A DNA stretch of 64,000 nt from Streptacidiphilus sp. ASG 303 (GCF_020991365.1 NZ_JAJLRA010000002.1:372001-436000), one strand, 5' to 3'. Positions 44,873 to 55,191 are shown, counted from the stretch's first letter. Notes: generated by a model from the sequence alone, not told the origin. Numbers and translations: made by a program.

Positions 44873-45289
44873 TCAGGAGGCGGCGTGCGCCCGTCCGGCG
44901 GTACGGGCCCGCAGCAGTTCGGCGGCGGCGCCGGCCAGCGCGACCGGGTCGACGGGGTGGGGGACGGCGGCGTCGGCGCGGCTCCAGGCGGCCAGCCAGG
45001 TGTCCTGCGGGCGGCCGATGAGGACGAGCACCGGCGGGGCCTGGTAGATCTCGTCCTTCAGCTGGCGGCACAGGCCCATGCCGCCGGCGGGCGCCGCCTC
45101 GCCGTCGAGGACGCAGAGGTCGACGCCCCCCGCGTCGAGCGCGCGGACCACCGCGGGCGCCGTGGCGCACTCCAGGTACTCCACCTCGGGCAGGTCGGCG
45201 GCGGGGCGCCGGCCGAGGGCGAGGCGGACCTGCTCGCGGGTGGTGCGGTCGTCGCTGTAGACGAGGACGGTGACGGTCTCGTGCGCCAT
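44873..45289 (-). CDS. Degenerate response-regulator receiver-like protein
   Basis: The 138-residue protein has only a CheY-like receiver fold. The acidic pair Asp13-Asp14 and the phosphoacceptor-position Asp62 (VLDGEA) are present. The invariant lysine is replaced by His111 (VPHP), so phosphorylation may not switch it normally. There is no output domain. It is divergent from the ctaE-qcr operon, separated by 173 bases, and conserved near it in streptomycetes, suggesting but not proving a role in respiratory-gene control. Confidence 0.75.
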   Translation of the reverse strand: MAHETVTVLVYSDDRTTREQVRLALGRRPAADLPEVEYLECATAPAVVRALDAGGVDLCVLDGEAAPAGGMGLCRQLKDEIYQAPPVLVLIGRPQDTWLAAWSRADAAVPHPVDPVALAGAAAELLRARTAGRAHAAS

Positions 45290-45462
45290 GGACGGTGCCC
45301 CCGGGGCTCGGCGGGATGTGATCGGGACCACTTCGACTGCTGCTGGATGGTACTCCCGATCAGGGCCGCCGACACCCCGCGTGAGCCGTTGGAGGGTACG
45401 TCGTCCACCGGACACACCGAGGGAGGACCCCCGGAGTGAAGGCTGAATAAGGGACCGACATA

Positions 45463-46083
45463 ATGTCGGACGTGGCGACAGCAACAGCAGTAGAAACCGG
45501 GCACGCGCACGGATCGGTCAACCGGCCGAACATGGTCAGCGTCGGAACCATCGTCTGGCTGAGTTCCGAGCTGATGTTCTTCGCGGCCCTCTTCGCGATG
45601 TACTTCACGCTCCGGTCCGTGACGGGGCCCGCGTTCTGGCACGAGAAGGCGGCGGCGCTCAACGTCCCCTTCTCCGCGACCAACACCACGATCCTGGTGC
45701 TCTCCTCGTTCACCTGCCAGATGGGTGTCTTCGCCGCCGAGCGCGGCGACGTGAAGAAGCTCCGGTCGTGGTTCACGGTCACCTTCATCATGGGCGCGAT
45801 CTTCGTCGGCGGTCAGATCTTCGAGTACACGGAGCTGGTCAAGAAGGACGGCCTGTCGCTGTCCTCGGACCCGTACGGCACCGTGTTCTACCTGACCACC
45901 GGCTTCCACGGGCTCCACGTGACCGGTGGACTGATCGCGTTCCTGCTGGTCCTCGGCCGCACGTACGCCGCCAGGCGGTTCACGCACGAGCAGGCCACGG
46001 CCGCGATCGTCGTGTCCTACTACTGGCACTTCGTCGACGTCGTCTGGATCGGCCTCTTCGCGACCATCTACCTGATCAAGTAG
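45463..46083 (+). CDS. ctaE: Cytochrome c oxidase subunit III
   Basis: The 206-residue protein has five membrane helices, the short actinobacterial form of aa3 oxidase subunit III. Signature stretches include [29 protein letters not shown] and [14 protein letters not shown]. It stabilises subunit I at the D-channel side. It heads the operon ctaE-qcrC-qcrA-qcrB, so oxidase and bc complex parts are made together; this fits the bcc-aa3 supercomplex of actinobacteria, which uses the diheme QcrC instead of soluble cytochrome c. Confidence 0.95.
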   Translation: MSDVATATAVETGHAHGSVNRPNMVSVGTIVWLSSELMFFAALFAMYFTLRSVTGPAFWHEKAAALNVPFSATNTTILVLSSFTCQMGVFAAERGDVKKLRSWFTVTFIMGAIFVGGQIFEYTELVKKDGLSLSSDPYGTVFYLTTGFHGLHVTGGLIAFLLVLGRTYAARRFTHEQATAAIVVSYYWHFVDVVWIGLFATIYLIK

Positions 46084-46151
46084 CGGTCCCGGGCCGACCC
46101 GCCTGCCGACCAGACACCCAGACGACCAAGATCCTGACACCGGGGTTATCC

Positions 46152-46955
46152 GTGAAAAAGCTCTCCGCACGACGGCGCCACCCGCTGGCGGCGCTTGTCG
46201 TCCTACTCTTCGCGCTGGCGGCCACCGGGGGGCTGTACGCCGCGTTCGCGCCCGCCGGGACGGCGCAGGCCGACTCCTCCTCGCAGTCGCTCGCGATCGA
46301 GGAGGGCAAGAAGCTCTACGCCGTCGGCTGCTCCTCCTGCCACGGCCTGAACGGCCAGGGCGGCACCGACGGCCCGAGCCTCGTCGGCGTGGGCTCCGCC
46401 GCGGTCGACTTCCAGGTCGGCACGGGCCGCATGCCGGCCCAGCAGCCCGGCGCGCAGGTGCCCGCGAAGAAGAACATCTACTCGCAGGCCCAGATCGACC
46501 AGCTCGCCGCGTACGTCGCGTCCTTCGGCCCCGGGCCGGTGGCCCCGACCAAGGACCAGTACGACACGGCCAAGGGCGACGTCTCCGCCGGTGGAGAGCT
46601 GTTCCGCACCAACTGCGCGCAGTGCCACAACTTCGCGGGCAAGGGCGGCGCCCTGACCCACGGCAAGTACGCCCCGGCGCTGGACAACACCTCCCCGAAG
46701 CACATCTACGAGGCCATGCAGACCGGCCCGCAGAACATGCCGGCGTTCCCGGACTCGGTGATGCCCGAGAAGCAGAAGCGCGACATCGTCGCCTTCGTGC
46801 GCCACACCGCCGAGGCCCCGTCGCCCGGCGGCATGGACCTCGGCAGCCTCGGCCCGGTGACCGAGGGCCTGTTCGGCTGGATCTTCGGACTCGGCGCCCT
46901 GATCGCCGTCGCCATCTGGGTCGCCGCCCACACCTCCAAGGCCAAGAAGTCATGA
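46152..46955 (+). CDS. qcrC: Diheme cytochrome c subunit QcrC
   Basis: The 267-residue membrane-anchored subunit has an N-terminal signal anchor (about 10-35), two c-type heme motifs CSSCH (about 57-61) and CAQCH (about 155-159), and a C-terminal transmembrane helix (about 240-260). It carries electrons from the Rieske centre to the CuA site of CtaC. GTG at 46152; its stop overlaps the qcrA start (ATGA). Confidence 0.95.
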   Translation: MKKLSARRRHPLAALVVLLFALAATGGLYAAFAPAGTAQADSSSQSLAIEEGKKLYAVGCSSCHGLNGQGGTDGPSLVGVGSAAVDFQVGTGRMPAQQPGAQVPAKKNIYSQAQIDQLAAYVASFGPGPVAPTKDQYDTAKGDVSAGGELFRTNCAQCHNFAGKGGALTHGKYAPALDNTSPKHIYEAMQTGPQNMPAFPDSVMPEKQKRDIVAFVRHTAEAPSPGGMDLGSLGPVTEGLFGWIFGLGALIAVAIWVAAHTSKAKKS

Positions 46956-48016
46956 GCCACGACATGTCAGAAGAGAAGCTGCCGGAGCACCGCGGCTCCG
47001 AGGGCCACGAGGTCGCCGTCCACGACGACCCGTTCGCCGACCCGGGGCTGCCGCCCCACGAGGTCCGCCGCACGGACATCGACGAGCGCGCCGCGAGGCG
47101 CGCCGAGCGCCAGGTCGCGCTGCTGTTCACGGTCTCGATGCTGGCCACCATCGGCTTCATCGCCTCCTACGTGGTCTTCCCGATCGACCAGATCGTGTTC
47201 ATCTGGCCGTTCGGCCACGTCAGCAGCCTGAACTTCGCCCTGGGCACCACCCTGGGCGCGGCGCTGTTCTGCATCGGCGCGGGCGCGGTCCACTGGGCCC
47301 GCACGCTGATGTCGGACGTCGAGGTCGCCGACGAGCGCCACCCGATCGAGGCCCCCGAGGACGTCCGCGCCAAGGTCATCTCCGACTTCAAGGCGGGCGC
47401 CGAGGAGAGCGGCTTCGGCCGCCGCAAGCTGCTCCGCAACACGCTGATCGGCTCGATGGCCCTGGTGCCGCTCTCCGGCGTGGTGCTGCTCCGCGACCTC
47501 GGGCCGCTGCCCGGGAAGAAGCTGGAGCACACCGGCTGGGACGCGGCCACCCCCGCCAAGCCGATCAAGCTCGTCTCGATGAACACCGACGAGCCCCTCA
47601 AGGCCGAGGACGTCACCGTCGGCTCGCTGGTCTTCGCCAAGCCCCAGGGCCTCTCCGAGGCGTCCGAGGGCTTCCAGCAGGCCATCGCCAAGGACGCGGT
47701 CATGCTCGTGCGCATCGCGCCGGAGGACATCAAGGACCGCCCCTCGCGCGAGATGGGCTTCGATGGCATCCTGGCCTTCTCGAAGATCTGCACGCACGTG
47801 GGCTGCCCGATCAGCCTGTACGAGCAGCAGACCCACCACGTGCTGTGCCCGTGCCACCAGTCGACCTTCGACCTGTCGGACGGCGCCCGCGTGATCTTCG
47901 GCCCGGCGGGCCACCCCCTGCCGCAGCTGAAGATCAAGACCGACGCGGACGGCAACCTCATCGCCACGGGTGACTTCAACGCCCCCGTCGGCCCGAGCTA
48001 CTGGGAGCGCGCATGA
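46952..48016 (+). CDS. qcrA: Rieske iron-sulfur subunit QcrA
   Basis: The 354-residue subunit has three membrane segments: two near 55-110 and a third after the twin-arginine-like FGRRKLLRN near 150-180. The Rieske domain has CTHVGC and CPCHQST, binding the [2Fe-2S] cluster. The three-helix form with a Tat signal before the last helix is known for S. coelicolor. ATG at 46952 overlaps the qcrC stop; its own stop overlaps the qcrB start. Confidence 0.95.
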   Translation: MSHDMSEEKLPEHRGSEGHEVAVHDDPFADPGLPPHEVRRTDIDERAARRAERQVALLFTVSMLATIGFIASYVVFPIDQIVFIWPFGHVSSLNFALGTTLGAALFCIGAGAVHWARTLMSDVEVADERHPIEAPEDVRAKVISDFKAGAEESGFGRRKLLRNTLIGSMALVPLSGVVLLRDLGPLPGKKLEHTGWDAATPAKPIKLVSMNTDEPLKAEDVTVGSLVFAKPQGLSEASEGFQQAIAKDAVMLVRIAPEDIKDRPSREMGFDGILAFSKICTHVGCPISLYEQQTHHVLCPCHQSTFDLSDGARVIFGPAGHPLPQLKIKTDADGNLIATGDFNAPVGPSYWERA

Positions 48017-49671
48017 GTGCCGCGAGCGGCGCCGCCTCAGGCGGCGCGAAGCCGAGCAGCAGCCGCGCGAAGCCGGCCAACAAGGCCGAGGCGGCTGCCG
48101 ACTGGGCGGACGGCCGGCTGGGCATCTACAGCCTGGCCAAGTCCAACCTGCGGAAGATCTTCCCGGACCACTGGTCCTTCATGCTGGGCGAGATCTGCCT
48201 CTACACCTTCATCATCATCATCCTGACCGGCGTCTACCTCACGCTCTTCTTCAAGCCGAGCATGGGCGAGGTCGTCTACCACGGCTCCTACATGCCGCTG
48301 AACGGCATCAGGATGTCCGAGGCGTACGCCTCGACGCTGGACATCAGCTTCGACGTCCGCGGCGGTCTGCTCATCCGGCAGATCCACCACTGGGCGGCCA
48401 TCCTCTTCGTGGCCGCGATGCTGGTCCACATGATGCGCGTCTTCTTCACCGGCGCGTTCCGCAAGCCGCGTGAGATCAACTGGATCTTCGGCGCCATGCT
48501 GCTGATCCTGGGCATGTTCGACGGCTTCATGGGCTACTCGCTCCCCGACGACCTGCTGTCGGGCACCGGCATCCGGTTCATGGAGGGCGCGGTCCTGGCG
48601 GTGCCGATCGTCGGCACCTACCTGCAGATGTTCCTGTTCGGCGGGCAGTTCCCCGGCGACGACATCATCCCGCGCCTGTTCACCGTGCACGTGCTGCTGA
48701 TCCCGGGCATCATGCTGGGCCTGCTGGTGGCCCACCTGATCCTGGTCTTCTACCACAAGCACACCCAGTTCGCCGGTCCCGGCCGGACCGAGAAGAACGT
48801 CGTGGGCATGCCCCTCATGCCCGTCTACATGGCGAAGGCCGGCGGCTTCTTCTTCCTGGTCTTCGGCGTGACCTCGGTGGTCTCCGCGATCGCCACGGTC
48901 AACCCGATCTGGGCGTATGGCCCGTACCGCCCGGACCAGGTGTCGACCGACGCCCAGCCCGACTGGTACATGGGCTTCTCCGAGGGCCTCATCCGGCTCA
49001 TGCCGGGCTGGGAGATCCGGGCCTGGGGCCACACCCTGAACCTGGGCGTGTTCATCCCGCTGATGATCTTCCCGCTGGTCCTCGTGGCCATCTGGGTGTA
49101 CCCGTTCATCGAGGCCTGGGTCACCGGCGACAAGCGCGAGCACCACATCGCCGACCGCCCGCGCAACGCCCCGGTCCGCACCTCCTTCGGTGCGGCGTGG
49201 ATCAGCCTCTACCTCGTCCTGCTGGTCGCGGGCGGCAACGACCTGTTCGCCACCCACTTCCACATGTCGATCAACTCGATCACCTGGACGATGCGGATCG
49301 CGTTCTTCGTGGTGCCGGTCCTGACGTTCATCGTCACGAAGCGGATCTGCATGGGCCTGCAGCGGCGCGACCGCGACAAGGTCCTGCACGGACGCGAGAG
49401 CGGCATCATCAAGCGCCTGCCGCACGGCGAGTTCATCGAGGTCCACGAGCCGCTCAGCCCGGCCCAGCTGCACAAGCTGACCGCGCACGACCAGCTCCGT
49501 CCGGTCGAGCTGCCCGCCGCGGTGGACGAGAACGGCGTCAAGCGCAAGATCACGCGCTCGCAGAAGCTGCGGGCGAAGCTGTCCCGCGGCTACTTCGGCG
49601 AGGAGGGCCAGATCGCCAAGCCCACCGCCGAGGAGTACCGCGAGATCACCAGCGGCCACGGCCACCACTGA
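48013..49671 (+). CDS. qcrB: Cytochrome b subunit QcrB
   Basis: The 552-residue integral membrane protein holds the two b hemes and the quinol oxidation site. Heme-ligating His pairs are in RQIHHWAAILFVAAMLVHMMR and in FTVHVLLIPGIMLGLLVAHLILVFYH; a PxWY-type quinol motif (QPDWYMGF) replaces PEWY. The C-terminal 130 residues form an actinobacterial cytoplasmic extension. It is the last gene of the operon, followed by a terminator. QcrB is the target of several antimycobacterial compounds. Confidence 0.96.
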   Translation: MSAASGAASGGAKPSSSRAKPANKAEAAADWADGRLGIYSLAKSNLRKIFPDHWSFMLGEICLYTFIIIILTGVYLTLFFKPSMGEVVYHGSYMPLNGIRMSEAYASTLDISFDVRGGLLIRQIHHWAAILFVAAMLVHMMRVFFTGAFRKPREINWIFGAMLLILGMFDGFMGYSLPDDLLSGTGIRFMEGAVLAVPIVGTYLQMFLFGGQFPGDDIIPRLFTVHVLLIPGIMLGLLVAHLILVFYHKHTQFAGPGRTEKNVVGMPLMPVYMAKAGGFFFLVFGVTSVVSAIATVNPIWAYGPYRPDQVSTDAQPDWYMGFSEGLIRLMPGWEIRAWGHTLNLGVFIPLMIFPLVLVAIWVYPFIEAWVTGDKREHHIADRPRNAPVRTSFGAAWISLYLVLLVAGGNDLFATHFHMSINSITWTMRIAFFVVPVLTFIVTKRICMGLQRRDRDKVLHGRESGIIKRLPHGEFIEVHEPLSPAQLHKLTAHDQLRPVELPAAVDENGVKRKITRSQKLRAKLSRGYFGEEGQIAKPTAEEYREITSGHGHH

Positions 49672-49699
49672 CGCTCCCCGGAGCAGTCGCCACACCAGC

Positions 49700-49735
49700 A
49701 GGGCCCGTCCCCGGCAGCAGCCGGGGGCGGGCCCT
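49700..49735 (+). terminator. Terminator of the ctaE-qcrCAB operon
   Basis: A 16-bp near-perfect inverted repeat (arms around AGGGCCCGTCCCCGGC and its complement) follows qcrB by 28 bases and is trailed by CGGCCTTTG. Confidence 0.85.
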
Positions 49736-49914
49736 CGGCCTTTGCCCGGCTCCCCCGCCCGGAGCCCGCGTCCCGGAGCCTCCGGCCCCGGCCCGCCCCG
49801 GCCCGCGCTGCCGCCACAATGGGGTCCACCGCCACCGCGCCGCGCCGTCCGCCACCGGACCGGGCCGCCGGCGGCCGGAACCCGCAGCCGGAACGAACCC
49901 GAGGGACCCGCACC

Positions 49915-50283
49915 GTGCAGATCACCGTCGACCCGTCCTCCCCCGTCCCGCCCTACGAGCAGGTCCGCGCCCGGATCGCCGAGCTGGCCCGCTCCGGGGA
50001 GCTGCCCACCGGCCACCGGCTGCCCGCCGTCCGGGCCCTGGCCTCCGACCTGGGCCTGGCCGCGAACACGGTGGCCCGCGCCTACCGGGAGCTGGAGGCG
50101 GACGGCGTCGTGGAGACCCGGGGCCGGCACGGCACGGTGATCGCGGCGGCCGGGGACGCGGCCCACCGCCGGGCGGCGGCCGCCGCCGCCGAGTACGCCG
50201 GACGCGCCCGGCACCTGGGCCTGGACCACGACGAGGCCCTGGCGGCCGCGGTGACGGCCCTGCGGGCCGCGTACGGCGGCTGA
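49915..50283 (+). CDS. GntR-family transcriptional regulator (YtrA type)
   Basis: The 122-residue protein has an N-terminal winged helix (about 10-72: VPPYEQVRARIAELARSGELPTGHRLPAVRALASDLGLA). The short helical C-terminal region (75-122) is typical of the YtrA subgroup, which regulates ABC transporters. No ABC transporter gene is adjacent, so the target is unknown. GTG at 49915, with GAGGGA upstream. Confidence 0.85.
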   Translation: MQITVDPSSPVPPYEQVRARIAELARSGELPTGHRLPAVRALASDLGLAANTVARAYRELEADGVVETRGRHGTVIAAAGDAAHRRAAAAAAEYAGRARHLGLDHDEALAAAVTALRAAYGG

Positions 50284-50420
50284 CGGGGCCGCCCCGGGCG
50301 GGCCCACGGGCCGGGAGTGCCCACAGGGCCGACGGAGGCCGTGGGAGGCCGGTGAGGCCGGTGAGGGGACGGCGAGGCGTCTGCGGCCCCGGCGAGGGGC
50401 CGGGGGCGGTCCGCGCGGGG

Positions 50421-51167
50421 TCAGCGGGGCCCGGCGGGCCGGGCGGCGGTGGTCGGGGCCGACGGGACGGCCCGCGGGACCGGGGCGGCCCGGCCCGGCG
50501 CGCGGACCCGCCCGCCGGGCGGCGCCGGCGGGGAGGACGGTCCGGCGGAGGCGGGCGGCTGCGGGAAGGGGACCGCCGGGGAGTCTCCGGGCGACGCGGC
50601 GGCACCGGGCCCGTGGGCGCAGAAATCCCGGGGGAAGGGCGCCACGGGCAGGCCGCGCGCCAGGCGGGACCGGACACTGCGGCAGAACGAGGTGGCGCCC
50701 GGCCCGGCCGCGCCGGCGGGCTCGTGGGCCCGGCCGGCGAACCGCGCGTGACGGCGGCAGTGGAGGGCGAGGCCGGGGTCGAGGGTCCGGTCGCCGGCGG
50801 CGGCCCGCCGGTCGACGGCCGAGCAGGTCGGGCTGGGGCCCTCGGCGGAGCGCAGCCCCAGCCGCCCGGCCTGGCGGCGCAGGTCCTCCATCGCGGCGGA
50901 CTCCTGCCGGTCGCAGGCGACGGCCCGGGCGGTGTCGACGGCGCGTCCCGCGTCGAGTGCGGAGGTGAGGGCGGCGCAGTCGGCGGACTGGCTGGCCCCG
51001 AGGACCCTGACCTGCGGGAGGTGCTCCCGGGCCGGCGCCGCACCGCCCCCGGAGAGCGCCCCCAGGGCGGCGGCGGCCGTGCCGGCGGCCAGCAGGGCGC
51101 CCACCAGCAGGCCGCCGAGGACCGGCGCCCCCCTGCGGCGCTCAGCAGGACGATCGGCACCGTCCAT
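50421..51167 (-). CDS. Hypothetical secreted or anchored Cys-containing protein
   Basis: The 248-residue protein has a hydrophobic helix (about 16-42, signal anchor), then a domain with several Cys residues (about 60-180) and a Pro/Ala/Gly-rich C-terminus. The cysteines could form disulfides outside the membrane. ATG at 51167 follows GGAGGG by 5 bases. I do not recognise a family. Confidence 0.65.
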   Translation of the reverse strand: MDGADRPAERRRGAPVLGGLLVGALLAAGTAAAALGALSGGGAAPAREHLPQVRVLGASQSADCAALTSALDAGRAVDTARAVACDRQESAAMEDLRRQAGRLGLRSAEGPSPTCSAVDRRAAAGDRTLDPGLALHCRRHARFAGRAHEPAGAAGPGATSFCRSVRSRLARGLPVAPFPRDFCAHGPGAAASPGDSPAVPFPQPPASAGPSSPPAPPGGRVRAPGRAAPVPRAVPSAPTTAARPAGPR

Positions 51168-51393
51168 GGTCACCCTCCTCCCTTCCCTTCCTCTCCCTTC
51201 CCGGCCGCCGCGGACAGCCGGGGGTCCCTCCGGCGGCCGGGCCTCGGCCGCCTGCCGGGGCCGGGCGGCGCCCCGCACGGTCCGGGCCGCGGCGGCCGGA
51301 CGCCTCCGGCCGGCCGGTCCGGACGGTGCCGCCGGACGGCCCCGGCCGTGCGCCCCCGTACCGCACGGCCCGCGGGCCGTACGGCGGCCCCGC

Positions 51394-52821
51394 TCAGAGC
51401 AGCGGTGCGAGCGCTCCGGCGGGCGCCGCGGCGCCGCCGGCCGTACCGGCCCCGGCCGTCGCCCCGGTCGCCGCCCCGGCTCCGGCCGCGGCGACGGGCG
51501 CCGCGGGGGGACCGGCGGTGGAGACCGCCTGCCCGGCGGCCGACCCGGCCAGCCACTGGCTCCAGGTGAGGTTCCAGTCGCCGAACCCGTTGCCGAACGG
51601 CTCCATCATGTGGCCGTTGCTGCGGACCACCCGGACGATGTCGCCGAGCCGGACCTGCCCGTAGAACCAGTGGGCGTCCTCGGTGGACATGCCGGTGCAG
51701 CCGTGGCTGACGTTGGCGTGGCCCTGCGCGGCCACCGACCAGGGCGCGGCGTGCACGTACTCGCCGCTCCAGGTGACCCGGGTCGCCCACTGCACGTCCA
51801 GGCTGTAGGCCTCGGAGCTGCCGGCGGCGATGCCGACGGTCTCCCCGTCCATGCGGACCTCGGCCTCCTGGCCCAGCACGACCTTGACGCCGTTGCGGGT
51901 CTCGAAGCCGGGCTTGCCGGTGGTCACCGGGAGGGTCCGGACGAGTCTGCCGTTGCGGCGGAACTCCATGTGGTCGGTCACCGCGTCGACCAGGGCCTCC
52001 ACCCGGTCGCCGGTGCGGAAGGAGATGCGGCTGGGCGCTCCCCCGTACAGGCCCGGCCGGATGTGCCGCCCCTGGGCGTCGAAGGCGACCTGGACGGCGG
52101 CGTGGGCGGGCCAGTACTGCTGCGGCCGGAAGTGCAGGGTGCTGTCGTCGACCCAGTGCCAGGCGCCGGTGACGGCGGGCTGGGAGGTGACCCGGAGGCC
52201 GTGCTCGACGGAGGCGCGGGCGGCGCGGTCGTGGACCGGCCGGGAGAGCTGGACGGTGACGGGCTCGCCGACGCCGTAGACGGCGGCCGCGCCCTCCTGG
52301 CCGCCGGCCGGGCCGAGGACGGCGGTCAGCAGCGAGGTCCCCGGCCGGGTGGAGAGGGCGGCGGTGGTCCCGCCCCGGCCGCCGCGGCCGTCGTCGGCGC
52401 CGACCCGGACCGTGTAGCGGGCCCCGGCGGCCAGCGGGGAGGTGCTGCGCCAGGTCCGCCCGTCGGCGCTGAGGCGCCCGGTGACCTGCCGTCCGTCCGC
52501 GGCGGCCACCGTGACGTCGGTGAGGCGGCCGCGGGCCAGGGTGACGGTCAGCGCGGTGGAGGGGTCGGCGACGGTGCCCGCGGCCGGGGTGAGCCGGACC
52601 AGCGGTGCGATGTCGACGGCCCGGGGCGGCGCGACGGCGTCCTGGGGGGCGCGGGAGGGGGAGGTGCACGACCCGAGCAGGACGAGGGAGCCGGCCAGGA
52701 CGGCGGGGAGCGCCGCCCTGCCCCGGCGCCGCCGGCGGGACCCGACCGGGCGGAGCCTGCCCGACGGTGACGCACCGGCCGGGGACGCACCGTTGTGCGG
52801 TGTTCCTGCCGCAGTGCCCAT
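51394..52821 (-). CDS. L,D-transpeptidase lipoprotein
   Basis: The 475-residue precursor has an Arg-rich N-terminus, a hydrophobic signal with lipobox LLGSC (about 48-52), two Ig-like domains (about 70-270), and a YkuD catalytic domain (about 275-415) with the essential Cys in SHGCTGMS. It is close to mycobacterial LdtMt2-type enzymes that make 3-3 peptidoglycan cross-links. The C-terminus has an Ala/Gly-rich tail after the family's FGNGFGDWNLTW stretch. It would act at the cell surface and fits the wall-hydrolase and PASTA-kinase genes in this window. Confidence 0.92.
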   Translation of the reverse strand: MGTAAGTPHNGASPAGASPSGRLRPVGSRRRRRGRAALPAVLAGSLVLLGSCTSPSRAPQDAVAPPRAVDIAPLVRLTPAAGTVADPSTALTVTLARGRLTDVTVAAADGRQVTGRLSADGRTWRSTSPLAAGARYTVRVGADDGRGGRGGTTAALSTRPGTSLLTAVLGPAGGQEGAAAVYGVGEPVTVQLSRPVHDRAARASVEHGLRVTSQPAVTGAWHWVDDSTLHFRPQQYWPAHAAVQVAFDAQGRHIRPGLYGGAPSRISFRTGDRVEALVDAVTDHMEFRRNGRLVRTLPVTTGKPGFETRNGVKVVLGQEAEVRMDGETVGIAAGSSEAYSLDVQWATRVTWSGEYVHAAPWSVAAQGHANVSHGCTGMSTEDAHWFYGQVRLGDIVRVVRSNGHMMEPFGNGFGDWNLTWSQWLAGSAAGQAVSTAGPPAAPVAAAGAGAATGATAGAGTAGGAAAPAGALAPLL

Positions 52822-52980
52822 CGCTGCCTCCGCATCGCCGAAGATCCTTCACATCGTAGGAAGAGCGGACGGAGGGGGCCCTCCACGCCGGGCGCGGTTC
52901 GTCCGCACGGGTGAACCGCTCACCCGTACGGACGCGCGGACAGGCGCGCGGACGCGGACGCACGGACGGAGACGCACGGA

Positions 52981-53022
52981 CGGCCGGGGCCGGGCACCTC
53001 GGAAGGTGCCCGGCTCCGGCCG
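52981..53022 (-). terminator. Terminator of the ctaCDF operon
   Basis: A 19-bp inverted repeat with one mismatch (52981-52999 with 53004-53022, four-base loop) lies 17 bases after the ctaF stop codon on the minus strand. Confidence 0.88.
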
Positions 53023-53038
53023 TCGTGTGCGGGTCCTG

Positions 53039-53437
53039 CTACTGGTTCTGGTTCTCGCCCCGGTAGTACTCGAAGACCCAGCCCCACAGGCCGACCAGGA
53101 TGATCGGGAGGGACCAGTAGAGCAGCCACCAGCCGAAGACCACGCCCAGGAAGGCGAGTGCGCCGCCGAAGCCGAGGGCGAGCGGCTGCCAGCTGTGCGG
53201 GCTGAAGAAGCCCTGCTCGCCGGCGTCGTCGGAGACCTCGGCCTCGGGGTTGTCACCGGCGCCGGTGTCCACCCGCCGGGCGGTGAAGCCCAGGTAGAAG
53301 GCGATGAAGATGCACAGGCCGAAGGCCAGGAAGAGGGCGGTGGTGCCCGCCGGCTCCTTGGACCACAGGCCGTACGCGATGGCCACCGCCAGGATGAAGA
53401 CGGAGAGGCCCGCGAAGATCTTGCCCTGCTCCCTCAT
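53039..53437 (-). CDS. ctaF: Cytochrome c oxidase subunit IV, CtaF
   Basis: The 132-residue protein has four membrane helices (about 8-28, 32-52, 86-106, 108-126), the actinobacterial-type subunit IV (mycobacterial Rv2199c). It is a structural subunit of the aa3 oxidase. The start overlaps the ctaD stop codon (ATGA), so expression is coupled. Confidence 0.92.
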   Translation of the reverse strand: MREQGKIFAGLSVFILAVAIAYGLWSKEPAGTTALFLAFGLCIFIAFYLGFTARRVDTGAGDNPEAEVSDDAGEQGFFSPHSWQPLALGFGGALAFLGVVFGWWLLYWSLPIILVGLWGWVFEYYRGENQNQ

Positions 53438-55191
53438 CGGGCGTCGCCCTCCTTGCGGTCAGCCGGGGCCGCGGCCGCGGTGAGGTGCTTGGCCGGCTCG
53501 CCGTGGTTCTCCAGGTAGTCCTGGGCCGCGATCTCCGGGTGGTGCAGGTCGAACGCCGGGGACTCGGAGCGGATCCGCGGCAGGGTGAGGAAGTTGTGCC
53601 GCGGCGGCGGGCAGGAGGTCGCCCACTCCAGCGAGCGGCCGTAGCCCCACGGGTCGTCCACGGTGACCTTCTCGCCGTACCGGGCCGTCTTCCAGACGTT
53701 GTAGAGGAACGGCAGGATCGACAGGCCGAGCAGGAACGAGCCGATGGTCGAGACGGTGTTCAGCGTGGTGAAGCCGTCCGCGGCCAGGTAGTCGGCGTAC
53801 CGGCGGGGCATGCCCTCGGCGCCGAGCCAGTGCTGCACCAGGAAGGTGGTGTGGAAGCCGATGAAGAGCGTCCAGAAGGTGATCTTGCCGAGGCGCTCGT
53901 CGAGCATCCGGCCCGTCATCTTCGGCCACCAGAAGTGGAAGCCGGCGAACATCGCGAAGACGACGGTGCCGAAGACCACGTAGTGGAAGTGGGCCACCAC
54001 GAAGTAGGAGTCCGAGACGTGGAAGTCGATCGGCGGGGAGGCCAGCAGCACGCCGGTCAGACCGCCGAAGAGGAAGGTCACCAGGAAGCCGACCGTCCAC
54101 AGCATCGGCGTCTCGAAGCTCAGCGAGCCCTTCCACATGGTGCCCAGCCAGTTGAAGAACTTCACACCGGTGGGGACCGCGATGAGGAAGGTCATGAAGG
54201 AGAAGAACGGCAGCAGCACCTGGCCGGTGACGTACATGTGGTGCGCCCACACCGTCACCGACAGGCCGGCGATCGCGATGGTCGCCGCGATCAGGCCGGA
54301 GTAGCCGAACATCGGCTTGCGGCTGAAGACCGGGATGATCTCCGACACGATGCCGAAGAACGGCAGCGCGATGATGTACACCTCTGGATGGCCGAAGAAC
54401 CAGAAGAGGTGCTGCCAGAGGAGCGCTCCGCCGTTGGCCGGGTCGAAGACGTGGGCGCCGAACTTGCGGTCCGCCTCCAGCGCGAAGAGCGCGGCGGCGA
54501 GCACCGGGAAGGCCAGCAGCACCAGGACACCGGTGAGCAGCACGTTCCAGGTGAAGATCGGCATCCGGAACATCGTCATGCCGGGCGCGCGCATGCAGAT
54601 GATCGTGGTGATGAAGTTGACCGAGCCGAGGATCGTGCCGAAGCCGGAGAAGGCCAGACCCATGATCCACATGTCGGCGCCGACGCCCGGCGAGCGGACC
54701 GCGTCGGAGAGCGGGGAGTAGGCGAACCAGCCGAAGTCGGCCGCACCCTGCGGGGTGAGGAAGCCGGCGACGGCGATGATCGAGCCGAACAGGTAGAGCC
54801 AGTAGGCGAACATGTTCAGCCGCGGGAACGCCACGTCGGGCGCACCGATCTGCAGCGGCATGATCCAGTTCGCGAAGCCCGCGAAGAGGGGCGTCGCGAA
54901 CATCAGCAGCATGATCGTGCCGTGCATGGTGAACGCCTGGTTGAACTGCTCGTTGGAGAGCAGCTGGGTGCCCGGGCGGGCCAGCTCGGCGCGCATGACC
55001 AGGGCGAGGACGCCGCCGATCAGGAAGAAGGCGAACGAGGTGCCGAGGTACAGCGTGCCGATCGTCTTGTGGTCGGTGGTCGTGAGCCACTTCACCGCGG
55101 AGGCGCCCTTGCGGGTGCGCGGCTCACCCCCGCCGACCGGAGCCGCGGGCGCTCCCGCGGCTGCCCCGTGGGGCTCGTTGAGGATGGTCAC
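53434..55191 (-). CDS. ctaD: Cytochrome c oxidase subunit I
   Basis: The 585-residue catalytic subunit has 12 membrane helices. It reduces O2 to water and pumps protons. Key features are the low-spin heme ligand in [10 protein letters not shown], the Cu-B/cross-linked Tyr motif [10 protein letters not shown], the Cu-B His pair in VWAHHMY, and the high-spin heme ligand in VVAHFHYV. In M. tuberculosis ctaD lies elsewhere, but here it is between ctaC and ctaF. The start overlaps the ctaC stop by four bases. Confidence 0.97.
   Translation of the reverse strand: MTILNEPHGAAAGAPAAPVGGGEPRTRKGASAVKWLTTTDHKTIGTLYLGTSFAFFLIGGVLALVMRAELARPGTQLLSNEQFNQAFTMHGTIMLLMFATPLFAGFANWIMPLQIGAPDVAFPRLNMFAYWLYLFGSIIAVAGFLTPQGAADFGWFAYSPLSDAVRSPGVGADMWIMGLAFSGFGTILGSVNFITTIICMRAPGMTMFRMPIFTWNVLLTGVLVLLAFPVLAAALFALEADRKFGAHVFDPANGGALLWQHLFWFFGHPEVYIIALPFFGIVSEIIPVFSRKPMFGYSGLIAATIAIAGLSVTVWAHHMYVTGQVLLPFFSFMTFLIAVPTGVKFFNWLGTMWKGSLSFETPMLWTVGFLVTFLFGGLTGVLLASPPIDFHVSDSYFVVAHFHYVVFGTVVFAMFAGFHFWWPKMTGRMLDERLGKITFWTLFIGFHTTFLVQHWLGAEGMPRRYADYLAADGFTTLNTVSTIGSFLLGLSILPFLYNVWKTARYGEKVTVDDPWGYGRSLEWATSCPPPRHNFLTLPRIRSESPAFDLHHPEIAAQDYLENHGEPAKHLTAAAAPADRKEGDAR

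Noticed and set aside
49197-51569. 790-codon plus-strand frame after qcrB
   Set aside because: It overlaps qcrB, the GntR gene and the antisense of a secreted-protein gene, and lacks any recognisable domain.
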